From: a virus
IMG/VR virus record: IMGVR_UViG_3300041409_000335
Location: 1 to 58,415 of that record
Length of the DNA: 58,415 nucleotides
Direction: 5' to 3' (one strand)
Part shown: positions 23,356-30,744 of the stretch, one piece after another
Position numbering within the stretch: position 1 is the first letter of the stretch
Layout: each line of letters begins with the position of its first letter
Made by a program: the position numbers and the translations under genes
The notes under the pieces: generated by a model
Database searches by the model: none
Told to the model about the DNA's origin: nothing
What the model saw: the letters and a program-made list of their open reading frames with translations, nothing else

Positions 23356-24708
23356 ATGGCCACGATTAGTTGCACAAAGTTTGCGCAGTATCTCGTCGAT
23401 CAGCAGCCTGTTTACGACAAGCTCATCCTCTCGGACATCCGCCCCACCGACTCCTGGGTTCTCAACGTCGCCACCGGCACGTTTGACGCCTTCTCTGGAG
23501 TCGAGCACACGCTGGATCGTTTCCGTCACGTCTTCCCCAACACGACCAAGGTTTGGAATCGCACGACCTACGCGAACTGCGTCGGCACTCCTTGCGACAA
23601 GACCGAACACTGCATCGGCTGGGGTGCGACGCGCATCACCTACTACCTGGAAGAGCAGAGCTGGCAGACGCCGCTCCTGTGCTTCGATCAGGAGATGCAC
23701 GTTGTTAAGGCTCAGGAGCACTTCAAGCAGATCATCTCGGACATTCTTCGGCCGGCCACGACCGATATTATGTCCAACTTCCTCCGCAAGCGGGCTCTCC
23801 AGTTCGCGGACAAGAAGTTCATCGCGAACCGCTCGATGACCGAGTTCACGTACACTTGGACGACTGTGGGCGACGAGGAAATCTTCTTCGACACGTCGGC
23901 GAATCCGGCGTCCGTGTTCAAGCTCGTCCCGCAGATGTTGCAGAGCCGGTTCGAGCCGCTCATGCGCCGTGGTTACGGTGGCAAGAACCCGTTCAAGGAA
24001 ACGGCTCCGTTCATTGAGCTGGTGACTGACATCTCGACGGCGTGGGAGCTGGACAAGCTCGGCGGCGCAACCGGCGTCGGCGGCACTCCTTCGGTGAGCG
24101 GCAACTGGCGCTTTACCCAGTGGGACTCGGCGAACGCCTACTGGCGCTACGGGTTCAGCGGTCAGATCGGCAACTTCATGGTTCGCACTGACCCGATGAA
24201 CCTCCGTTTCAACTTCGTGCGCGATCTTGGCGCGGGAGCCGGTGCGAATCGCTACCGCTACCAGATCGTTTTGCCCTACAAGAACGAAGTGACCTCTGGC
24301 GCGGGCGGCGCTCCTGGACTCGGCTCTGTTGAGAATCCTGACTTCGACCGGGCTCAGTTCCGGATCACGTTCATCTGGCACAAGAAGGGAATGGAAGCCC
24401 TCGTCATGGATGCACAGCCGGTGAACCCTGAGATGCCCTTCAGCTCGCGCAACTTCGGCGGCAAGTGGCAATTCGTGATGGACAACTTGGGCGCGGGTGA
24501 GAATGGCTGCGTCGTCGAGAACAAGCGCCGCAACAAGGGCCAGTTCATCGCCGACTTCAAGCTGGCCATCCGCCCGCTGTACACGGAGTTCATCAATGCG
24601 TTCTTCCACCGTGGCGAGCCCTTCTGCGTGCCGGAAGTGAGCAACTGCAACACTGATCCGGGCTACCCGACTCAGAGCTACGGTTCGTGCAACGCACTGT
24701 GCCCGTAA
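23356..24708 (+). CDS. major capsid protein (putative)
   Basis: The protein has 450 aa, a size typical of HK97-fold capsid proteins. It begins MATISCTKFAQYLVDQQ and has a central helix region (KQIISDILRPATTDIMSNFL), an RFADKKFIANRS-like stretch, and a beta-rich second half ending in Cys-containing turns. It follows the scaffold gene and a structured leader, and is the last gene before a strong terminator, so it can be transcribed at high level. Naming is by position, size and composition. Confidence 0.65.
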   Translation: MATISCTKFAQYLVDQQPVYDKLILSDIRPTDSWVLNVATGTFDAFSGVEHTLDRFRHVFPNTTKVWNRTTYANCVGTPCDKTEHCIGWGATRITYYLEEQSWQTPLLCFDQEMHVVKAQEHFKQIISDILRPATTDIMSNFLRKRALQFADKKFIANRSMTEFTYTWTTVGDEEIFFDTSANPASVFKLVPQMLQSRFEPLMRRGYGGKNPFKETAPFIELVTDISTAWELDKLGGATGVGGTPSVSGNWRFTQWDSANAYWRYGFSGQIGNFMVRTDPMNLRFNFVRDLGAGAGANRYRYQIVLPYKNEVTSGAGGAPGLGSVENPDFDRAQFRITFIWHKKGMEALVMDAQPVNPEMPFSSRNFGGKWQFVMDNLGAGENGCVVENKRRNKGQFIADFKLAIRPLYTEFINAFFHRGEPFCVPEVSNCNTDPGYPTQSYGSCNALCP

Positions 24709-24734
24709 ACGATCTTGGTTGACGGCGTTGGTGG

Positions 24735-24769
24735 GGGCTTGCCTGCTGCGGGGTAGGCAAGCCCTTTTT
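24735..24769 (+). terminator. intrinsic terminator after the capsid gene
   Basis: GGGCTTGCCT (24735-24744) pairs perfectly with AGGCAAGCCC (24755-24764) around a 10-base loop, and TTTTT follows at 24765-24769. It ends the head transcript 27 bases after the capsid stop. Confidence 0.9.
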
Positions 24770-24783
24770 ACTGAAAGGCACTT

Positions 24784-25113
24784 ATGGCTGATGACATGTA
24801 CGATGACGATGCAGCTCCTCCGACTTCCGAGGACGCCTCCATCGCAAACGAATCCAACGACACCCCCGACAACAACAAGAGCGACGCCACGGAAGACCAA
24901 CTTGCCCTTGTGCCGATGTCCTTCTTCAAGGACAACCCCAAGCCCGGCAGCCGTGAGATGGTTGAAGTTGTCGAGGTTTACGAGGGAGAGGTGTCAGTGA
25001 AATGCGTTTACGGTGACAAGGACGACGAGGAGAAGGACGAGAAGGATGAAACCCCGGCCGCTGAAGACGACGAATCCTCGCCAGCGGAAGCTGCTGATGC
25101 GGCCTACGAATAA
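24784..25113 (+). CDS. acidic small protein (109 aa)
   Basis: Asp/Glu-rich at both ends (ADDMYDDDAAPP; EEKDEKDETPAAEDDE), with a small strand-rich core (REMVEVVEVYEGEVSVKCVY). It has a good ribosome site (AAAGG, six bases before ATG), right after the terminator. Acidic head or tail accessories are common next to capsid genes. Function unknown. Confidence 0.65.
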   Translation: MADDMYDDDAAPPTSEDASIANESNDTPDNNKSDATEDQLALVPMSFFKDNPKPGSREMVEVVEVYEGEVSVKCVYGDKDDEEKDEKDETPAAEDDESSPAEAADAAYE

Positions 25114-25314
25114 ATGGCCTGTGATCCCAACGATCTGCTTTATGACGCCCGCCTGTTCTCCTCTCTGACTGAGGAGCAGCGGGCGGTCATCATTCTCTGG
25201 CTCTGGTGCCAGATTGCAGCGGGGAGCACACCGCCAGTGACGGGGAACTTCCGGATCACTGAGGAAGGTGACTTCCGGATCACGGAGACGGGCGACTCGC
25301 GAATCGTGGAATAG
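25114..25314 (+). CDS. single CD-module protein (66 aa)
   Basis: Residues 3-37 (CDPNDLLYDARLF, then IILWLWCQI) are the shortest copy of the repeated module also found at 26304 (two copies) and 26553 (one copy). The tail has a threefold repeat FRITEEGD/FRITETGD/SRIVE. It starts directly after the upstream stop. A structural role at the tail is inferred from the neighbours. Confidence 0.6.
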   Translation: MACDPNDLLYDARLFSSLTEEQRAVIILWLWCQIAAGSTPPVTGNFRITEEGDFRITETGDSRIVE

Positions 25315-25316
25315 CT

Positions 25317-26300
25317 ATGGCGAACAAGAAAATATCCGACCTGCCTCTCGCCCCATTGCTGATCGACACCGACATGTACGAGCACGCCACGGCCTTGGGC
25401 GTATCTGAGCGTGTCACCCAGTTGCAGTTTAAGAACGCCATCGTCCCGCCGGAGATCAGCCTGTATGACGGCTTCGCCCTCGACTTCCTGGAAAGCTCCC
25501 CGCTGGGAGCCGCCGCTGCCCTGAGCGGAGGCGTTGGCTGGGGAGCGGCCGGCGTGGTAACCGGGGGCACCATTGTTTCACGCACGACGCACGGCGGAGC
25601 TGCGCAGAACCGTTTGTCGCTCACCGGCCCCGGCGAGTTCGGCCGAAAGATGCCGTGGGCTGGGAAGTGGAATGCGCTCCGGCTCGGCCTCCTCATCCGG
25701 ATCAATGGACTGGCGACGTTCGACAGCCAGTTTTCTCTCGGCGTTTGCAGCGGCACGACGCTCATGTTCGGCGCGGGCACGGCGAACTGCCTCAACTCGG
25801 TGAGCGTTTGCCAGTTCGACACGGGGGCGAGCGATGACTTCACCTTCTCGACCGGGACGCAGAACACCATCTTCGTCTCATCGAGCTACGAGGGAGTGAG
25901 GCGCACGGGCGGATCTGACACCGGCATCGGCGGCAGCTTCACGACGGCGAAGATGACGGCCCCGGCCAACGAGCCGAGCCTGGCCTGCTTCATGGTGGAC
26001 ATCACGCGGCCGGTCTTCGCGGGAGGCTCCTCCGTCCAATACGCTTACAACGTCTTCGCGCCAAACACCGCCGGCAATACCGAGTGGTCTGTGACTCGAA
26101 ACCTGTTTCAGCAGATGATGCTGGCCCCCTCCGGCACGATTTCCTCCGACTTCACGACGCTCTTGATTGCGGCCGGTGCGTCCAACTTCAGCGGCACGAC
26201 TTCTGAGACTCCCGGCGTGTTCGACACGATGAACTTCTGGTGGCAGAACGCAGCGAACCCGATTGAAATTGCGGCCTACGGTGTTCGGAAATATCAATAG
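25317..26300 (+). CDS. virion structural/tail-appendage protein (327 aa)
   Basis: It begins MANKKISDLPLAPLLIDTD, a KISDLP-type beginning often seen on phage tail-appendage and decoration proteins. A Gly/Ser/Thr-rich beta-sandwich body without catalytic motifs follows. Residues 60-110 and 190-240 alternate short strands and GG turns. A host-binding or decoration role is inferred from composition and place between the CD-module genes. Confidence 0.55.
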   Translation: MANKKISDLPLAPLLIDTDMYEHATALGVSERVTQLQFKNAIVPPEISLYDGFALDFLESSPLGAAAALSGGVGWGAAGVVTGGTIVSRTTHGGAAQNRLSLTGPGEFGRKMPWAGKWNALRLGLLIRINGLATFDSQFSLGVCSGTTLMFGAGTANCLNSVSVCQFDTGASDDFTFSTGTQNTIFVSSSYEGVRRTGGSDTGIGGSFTTAKMTAPANEPSLACFMVDITRPVFAGGSSVQYAYNVFAPNTAGNTEWSVTRNLFQQMMLAPSGTISSDFTTLLIAAGASNFSGTTSETPGVFDTMNFWWQNAANPIEIAAYGVRKYQ

Positions 26301-26303
26301 CCT

Positions 26304-26540
26304 ATGGCCTGCGACCCGAACACCCTTCTCGAACAGGCGAAGTGCTTCCAATGCGTCATGGTGGGAGACCTCTTTCCGTCCGTCGAAATCGTGCTGCTGT
26401 GCGCGTTGAGAGACGGGACGCCGCTGCCCTGTGATCCCCAGACTCTTGTAGCTCAGGCGAGCTGCATCCGCGCCTGCATTCCTCCCGGCATGATGTCGGC
26501 CGTGAAGCTGTCGCTCCTTTGCCAGATCGCAAACCTTTAA
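26304..26540 (+). CDS. double CD-module protein (78 aa)
   Basis: The protein is two copies of one about 36-residue unit: residues 3-38 (CDPNTLLEQAKCFQC ... VLLCAL) and 43-78 (CDPQTLVAQASCIRAC, then GMMSAVKLSLLCQI). Each has Cys at its first position, in the middle and near the end. The tight tandem supports a small disulfide- or metal-stabilised fold. Role unknown. Confidence 0.65.
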   Translation: MACDPNTLLEQAKCFQCVMVGDLFPSVEIVLLCALRDGTPLPCDPQTLVAQASCIRACIPPGMMSAVKLSLLCQIANL

Positions 26541-26552
26541 TCCCGTGCCCCT

Positions 26553-27389
26553 ATGTCATGTGATGTGAATCAACTGTTGGACGATGCCAAGTGCATCCAG
26601 ACCTGCATACCGGCGGGCATGATGGGCGCGGTGTCACTGGCGGCGCTGTGCAATATCAGCGGGGGCGGTGGAAGCATGTTGGTGTCTGGAGCCGTGGCGA
26701 ACAATGCGCCGGAGACGCAGAACCCCATTCCTGTCGCCGGCCTGGCCGTCACGGCCGCGACTTACAACCCCGGCTATACGGCCGGAGATCGTGCGTCGAT
26801 TGCCATCGATGCTGCCGGCGGCGGAATCCTGGTGAACCAGCGAGCCCTCGCCCTGGCCACTGACTTTGCGAGCGTGGGAGGCGACATCGCCAACGACGCC
26901 GTTGACTCTGGCAGTCCGGTGAAGATTGGCGGCCGTGCTCAAAACGATCTGGCCCAGGCAGTAGTCTCCAACGGGGACCGTGTGGACGCCTGTTTCGACA
27001 CGACCGGCCGGCAGTGGGTGAAGATCGGTGGCAAAGACCCGGTGAACCTGCTGAACAGCTCGGCCCGCACGACGACTCAGACCTCTGCGGCTCAGACCTT
27101 CCTTCATGCCCGTGGCGTAACTCTCTGGCTGAACATCACCGCTTACACCGCTGGCGGCCTGACGGTGAGCGTGCAATGCCAGGACGTGAACACCGGCAAC
27201 TACGCGACGCTCGCCACCTTCACCAAGGCCCAGGCAACGGGCATCTTCATGTACCAGATTTACCCCGGCATCGCGACGGTTGCAGGCACCTTCGCCAACG
27301 CGCTCATCTCCCGCGTGTTTCGCGTCGTGGTGACCGTCGATGACGCCACCAGCATCACCTACTCTGTCGGCATGGAAGTCGAACCGTAA
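26553..27389 (+). CDS. CD-module structural protein (278 aa)
   Basis: Residues 3-38 are a third-type CD module (CDVNQLLDDAKCIQTC, then GMMGAVSLAALC). The rest is a long beta-rich body with Ala/Thr/Gly-rich strands. The C-terminal segment HARGVTLWLNITAYTAGG, then FRVVVTVDDATSITYSV, is shared with many phage capsid or tail decoration proteins. So the module is an N-terminal adaptor joined to a decoration domain. It overlaps the SGNH gene by one base. Confidence 0.6.
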   Translation: MSCDVNQLLDDAKCIQTCIPAGMMGAVSLAALCNISGGGGSMLVSGAVANNAPETQNPIPVAGLAVTAATYNPGYTAGDRASIAIDAAGGGILVNQRALALATDFASVGGDIANDAVDSGSPVKIGGRAQNDLAQAVVSNGDRVDACFDTTGRQWVKIGGKDPVNLLNSSARTTTQTSAAQTFLHARGVTLWLNITAYTAGGLTVSVQCQDVNTGNYATLATFTKAQATGIFMYQIYPGIATVAGTFANALISRVFRVVVTVDDATSITYSVGMEVEP

Positions 27390-28006
27390 TGCCATTCCCG
27401 TCTCCAGTTGTTTTCCCAAGCCCAGTCACGTTCAAGAGCCCGGTCAGTTTCCTGACGAACGTGTTCCTCTTCGATGGCGACTCCCTTTCCCGTGGAGTCG
27501 GTGCAACGGACCCGACGGCCAGCAACCTGCACACTCTGATGAGCGCGGAGCCCCGGTTCGCGGGGAAGGCGAAGTTCTTCAGCGTCGCAGTCGGCGGCCG
27601 TTCCGTCGCGCAGATGGTGACCGACTACCCGGCGACGAAGCCCTACCGCACCGGGCCAGGGCATTCCTACCTCTTCATCTGGGGCGGGCAGGCGGGCTTC
27701 AGCGCCACGACCATCACCGAGCTTCAGACCTATTGGGCGCTGGCGCGGGCCGACGGCTACAAGGTGGTTGCGAACACGATCACCCCGAACGCGACGGACG
27801 ACGTGCCGACGAAGGCGCTGCGGGACGCGACGAACGTCACCATCCGCGCATCCTCCTCGCAGTGGGACTATCTCATCGACAACGCCGTGCTCTTGCCAGA
27901 CCCGTTCAATGCGTTGTATTTCTCCGACGCGGTTCACCTGACCACGCTCGGCTATCAGACCGTGGCCAACTCGATCAACAGTCTCCTTTCGCTGCCCGTG
28001 CTCTGA
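27389..28006 (+). CDS. SGNH/GDSL hydrolase
   Basis: The protein has 205 aa. Block I is FDGDSLS (28-34, Ser32 nucleophile). Block II is VGGRSV (68-73). GGQAG (99-103) occupies the place of the GxND block. DAVH (180-183) gives the Asp/His of the triad, followed by LTTLGY. SGNH enzymes remove acetyl or other ester groups from polysaccharides. Position among tail genes suggests deacetylation of a capsule or surface glycan during adsorption. The first 20 residues hold a PSPV/KSPV repeat (FPSPVVFPSPVTFKSPVSF) that could serve as a docking arm. No signal peptide. Confidence 0.8.
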   Translation: MPFPSPVVFPSPVTFKSPVSFLTNVFLFDGDSLSRGVGATDPTASNLHTLMSAEPRFAGKAKFFSVAVGGRSVAQMVTDYPATKPYRTGPGHSYLFIWGGQAGFSATTITELQTYWALARADGYKVVANTITPNATDDVPTKALRDATNVTIRASSSQWDYLIDNAVLLPDPFNALYFSDAVHLTTLGYQTVANSINSLLSLPVL

Positions 28007-28503
28007 TGAAAACGTACAAGCCCCTCGCCTTGATCGCCGTCGCGATCCTCCTGATCGCCGTGAAGCTGATCGCCGTCGTGCCTCCCTTCTCGTCCGTCAC
28101 GCTGGCCTGGGACCGCGCACCGAGCCACGGCACGAACACCAGTGTCATCCTTCGCTGGGGACCGACACCGGGCTCGACCAACTTCTTTTTCAATGCGGGG
28201 ACCAACACGACGGCGACGATCACGAACATGACGGCCGGGTATCTCTACTGGACAGCAGTGGCGAGAACGTCCGACGGTTTGGAGAGCGATCCGAGCAACA
28301 TGGTGGTGTCCACGAACTATCCGGGCGCACCGTTGCAGTTGAAGATCACGACGAACACGAGCACGAGCATCAAGCTGGAAGGGACATCCGACGGCCACAC
28401 ATGGAATACGCTGGCGATTATCACGAACGACCCGGTTTTGCTGTCCATGCGCCGGAACATGATGTTCCGCGCCTCAACCAACCAGCCACCACTGCCCAGA
28501 TGA
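28006..28503 (+). CDS. fibronectin type III-like protein with N-terminal membrane anchor
   Basis: The protein has 165 aa. Residues 6-25 (PLALIAVAILLIAVKLIAVV) are a signal peptide or membrane anchor. The rest reads as FnIII-type beta sandwich: SSVTLAWDRAPSHGT, NTTATITNMTAGYLYWTAVA (the typical L-x3-T-x-Y turn region) and RTSDGLESDPSNMV. Thr/Asn-rich surfaces suggest a secreted or exposed adhesin. Stop and start overlap by one base (TGATG) with the SGNH gene. Confidence 0.65.
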   Translation: MKTYKPLALIAVAILLIAVKLIAVVPPFSSVTLAWDRAPSHGTNTSVILRWGPTPGSTNFFFNAGTNTTATITNMTAGYLYWTAVARTSDGLESDPSNMVVSTNYPGAPLQLKITTNTSTSIKLEGTSDGHTWNTLAIITNDPVLLSMRRNMMFRASTNQPPLPR

Positions 28504-28640
28504 TCGCGTGGCTCAAGGCGCGGGCGAAGGTGCCGGCGAACATTGAGGCAGACAAGGAAGTGGATCGGCTTACGGTAGTTGCTATCAGAAAGTACCTTAG
28601 GGAATCACAGAAGGGTGATGGGGTAGGTGGGGACACATGA
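28500..28640 (+). CDS. micro protein (46 aa)
   Basis: It starts at 28500 (MIAWLKARAKVPANIEA) with an ATGA overlap, and is helical and basic/acidic throughout. It ends in a Gly/Asp-rich tail. I do not recognise it. Confidence 0.5.
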   Translation: MIAWLKARAKVPANIEADKEVDRLTVVAIRKYLRESQKGDGVGGDT

Positions 28641-28927
28641 ATGAATCCGAACTGGAATCTATTGCTGGCCGTTTGCAGGACAGAATTCTCACATCTGTTC
28701 AGACGGCCGAACGCCTAAGAGCCGTGGAAGTTCAAACTCAACGCATCGCTTCAGACCTCGAATCCGAGAAGGCAACGCGTGCGAGGGTGAATGAGAAGAT
28801 GGAGCAACGGCTGGAGAAGCTCGGCGCGGGCATTGAGGCGTTGAACAAGTCGAACTGGACTGCTGCGGGAGCGGTGGGAGCCGCCTTTGTCCTCTGGGAC
28901 GTGGCGAAGCACTTCATCAAGTTCTAA
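28637..28927 (+). CDS. coiled-coil membrane protein (96 aa)
   Basis: Residues 1-70 are a charged coiled coil (GRLQDRILTSVQTAERLRAV ... NEKMEQRLEKLGA). Residues 75-92 (WTAAGAVGAAFVLWDVAKHF) are one membrane span. This is the build of hemolysin XhlA-type phage proteins and of some lysis accessories. It ends 4 bases inside the terminase gene on the other strand. Confidence 0.6.
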   Translation: MNESELESIAGRLQDRILTSVQTAERLRAVEVQTQRIASDLESEKATRARVNEKMEQRLEKLGAGIEALNKSNWTAAGAVGAAFVLWDVAKHFIKF

Positions 28928-30699
28928 TACGTCAGCCGGTGATTCGTCTCCAGCCGGTTCATCCTGTCGCGATACCGCTGCTTCCATCCGTCGTCGATCT
29001 TCAGCGCCGCGTTGTTCACGATCATCGTGATGACAAACCCCAGCCGCCGCGCCATCTCGACCCCGGTCACAAGCCCGTCGAACAAGTCAGGTGAACGGCC
29101 GGTCTTGATCTTCATCTTGTCCTTGGGCTCAACCTCGATCTTGTTGCCGGCGACGATGCCCCATTCGCGCATACATCCCTCCGCCAGCAGTTCCTCAGTC
29201 ATCCCCCTGAACTGCCGGCTCTGAATCGTCAGGGCCACGGAGTACCACAGCTCGCTCACAAACTTCGAGTAATACTCCCGGCACGTCATTTTTGTGGACG
29301 TGGGAATCCAGGTGACCTGGCGCTCGGTGGGCTTTCCGCCGAACTCAATGGGGACAACATGTGGGCTCCAGATCCGGGCGAAGGCACCCATCAGGGTACC
29401 GCGGCCGGTGGAGTCGAAACCGAAATGACCGGGAGGAATGCCGGATGCCTCGCACTGAGCTTTCACGAAGTTGGCGATCTGATCCTCCGGCAGTTCGTTC
29501 ACGTTCACGCTCACCGGCACGAGCATCGTCTTGGTGACCTCAAGGATCTGCCGGCCGGTGGGATCGATGCCGAACTCCAGCTCACCGTAAGTGCAGCGGT
29601 CCCCGCCGACTGAACCATAGGCCGCATCGAGGAAGGCGATCTTGGTGCGCGTATCGTTGAGCCAGATGGCCGGCTCCATCGCCCCGAACTTGAGACACAT
29701 CTGGCGAGTGATGACCCGGCGAAGACCCTGGCCGCGTGGCATCCGGCCCTCGTTCATCATGGTGAACTGAAGGGAGTCTTTGCCGTAGAACGCGATGTCA
29801 GCATCGATGGACTTCTGATCGATGAGCGGGATGCCGAGCTTGCCGTCGAGGTTTGGTGAGTCGCTGCCCACCAGTTGAACGCAGACGCCTTGATCGAAGC
29901 GCGTCGCCCATATCTTCGCCTTGGGCTCCTGATCGATGCCGCCGTCCCATCCGCCCAGGTGTGCGGCCGGCTCGCAGATCGCACCGAGCGCGTCGGTGGT
30001 GTCCTTGGGGTTGCCCATCGCCACGCACTTGAAGTCCGGGTTCTTGTTCAAGTTGGAGATGGCATCGACGAAGACGCGGTTCATCAGATGACACTCGTCA
30101 GCCACCAGGCGGAGCCTCTTGTTCTTGATGCCGGCGAAGGAGCCAAGGCCGACATAGGAGCCGCCCTTCTTACAAGGCACGCCGCAGATGCCGTTACGAA
30201 AGTCACGGCCGTCGGCGTCGGCGAAGCGGCTGTCCGTGATGATCCGCTGGCGTGACTCAACGAGGTTGCCGGGGATCAGGCTTGGATATTTGTCCTTCGC
30301 CATCCGATGGTACTTCTTGATTTCACCCCAGACGCGCATCTCCAGCATTTCGCGCTCAGTGGATGAAACGAGGACCGTGGTGCAGTCACTCCAAGGGTAG
30401 TAATCGGCGAGGACGTTGATCGCAGCCGAGTGAGTCTTGCCGCTCGAAGCCGGCCCCATCTCACCGATGATCCGGTTGTTCAGGTAGGCTTCCAGCTCCA
30501 TCTCGTTCCATCGATGCCAGACGTGATCAGGCCACAGCAGGCTAATGAGCGCCTTGAAGTGGAACATGAGCCCGTTGCCGTAGCCTTGGAAAGTTCCTCC
30601 CTGTCGAATCATCTGCATCTCGATGGCTGCATCGAGCATGAGGGGCTCCCATTTCAGGCCGTACTTGTTTTGCTTTTGCGGAGTAGCGGGGCGTGCCAT
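28924..30699 (-). CDS. terL: terminase large subunit
   Basis: The protein has 591 aa. It is the packaging motor: an ATPase that pumps DNA into the prohead and a nuclease that cuts it. Walker A is GPASSGKT (82-89), Walker B RLRLVADE (195-202) with the catalytic Glu at 202, and motif III CVAMGNP (225-231). The RNase H-like nuclease has D358 (FLDAAYG), D429 (FDSTGRG) and the late SPDLFDG (536-542). Start ATG 30699. It is the only - strand gene inside the + strand structural block and its end overlaps the coiled-coil gene by 4 bases. No small terminase subunit was recognised beside it. Confidence 0.92.
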   Translation of the reverse strand: MARPATPQKQNKYGLKWEPLMLDAAIEMQMIRQGGTFQGYGNGLMFHFKALISLLWPDHVWHRWNEMELEAYLNNRIIGEMGPASSGKTHSAAINVLADYYPWSDCTTVLVSSTEREMLEMRVWGEIKKYHRMAKDKYPSLIPGNLVESRQRIITDSRFADADGRDFRNGICGVPCKKGGSYVGLGSFAGIKNKRLRLVADECHLMNRVFVDAISNLNKNPDFKCVAMGNPKDTTDALGAICEPAAHLGGWDGGIDQEPKAKIWATRFDQGVCVQLVGSDSPNLDGKLGIPLIDQKSIDADIAFYGKDSLQFTMMNEGRMPRGQGLRRVITRQMCLKFGAMEPAIWLNDTRTKIAFLDAAYGSVGGDRCTYGELEFGIDPTGRQILEVTKTMLVPVSVNVNELPEDQIANFVKAQCEASGIPPGHFGFDSTGRGTLMGAFARIWSPHVVPIEFGGKPTERQVTWIPTSTKMTCREYYSKFVSELWYSVALTIQSRQFRGMTEELLAEGCMREWGIVAGNKIEVEPKDKMKIKTGRSPDLFDGLVTGVEMARRLGFVITMIVNNAALKIDDGWKQRYRDRMNRLETNHRLTY

Positions 30700-30744
30700 T
30701 GGTGAAATTGACTTTGTTACTCTGCACGCGCAGCGTCCAGCGTA
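30700..30744. promoter_or_regulatory. divergent start region, terminase / tail protein
   Basis: Only 45 bases separate the starts of two divergent genes. They must hold both ribosome sites and any promoters. TTGACT at 30708-30713 is a possible -35 for the + strand. I see no matching -10. Confidence 0.35.

Noticed and set aside
23306-23356. ATG at 23306 in the capsid leader as a start codon
   Set aside because: It lies in the loop of a hairpin, is out of frame with the capsid gene, and gives only an antisense-like product.
23272-24900. - strand open frame of 542 codons over the capsid gene
   Set aside because: Antisense shadow of the capsid gene. No domain, no ribosome site, Arg/Val-rich composition.
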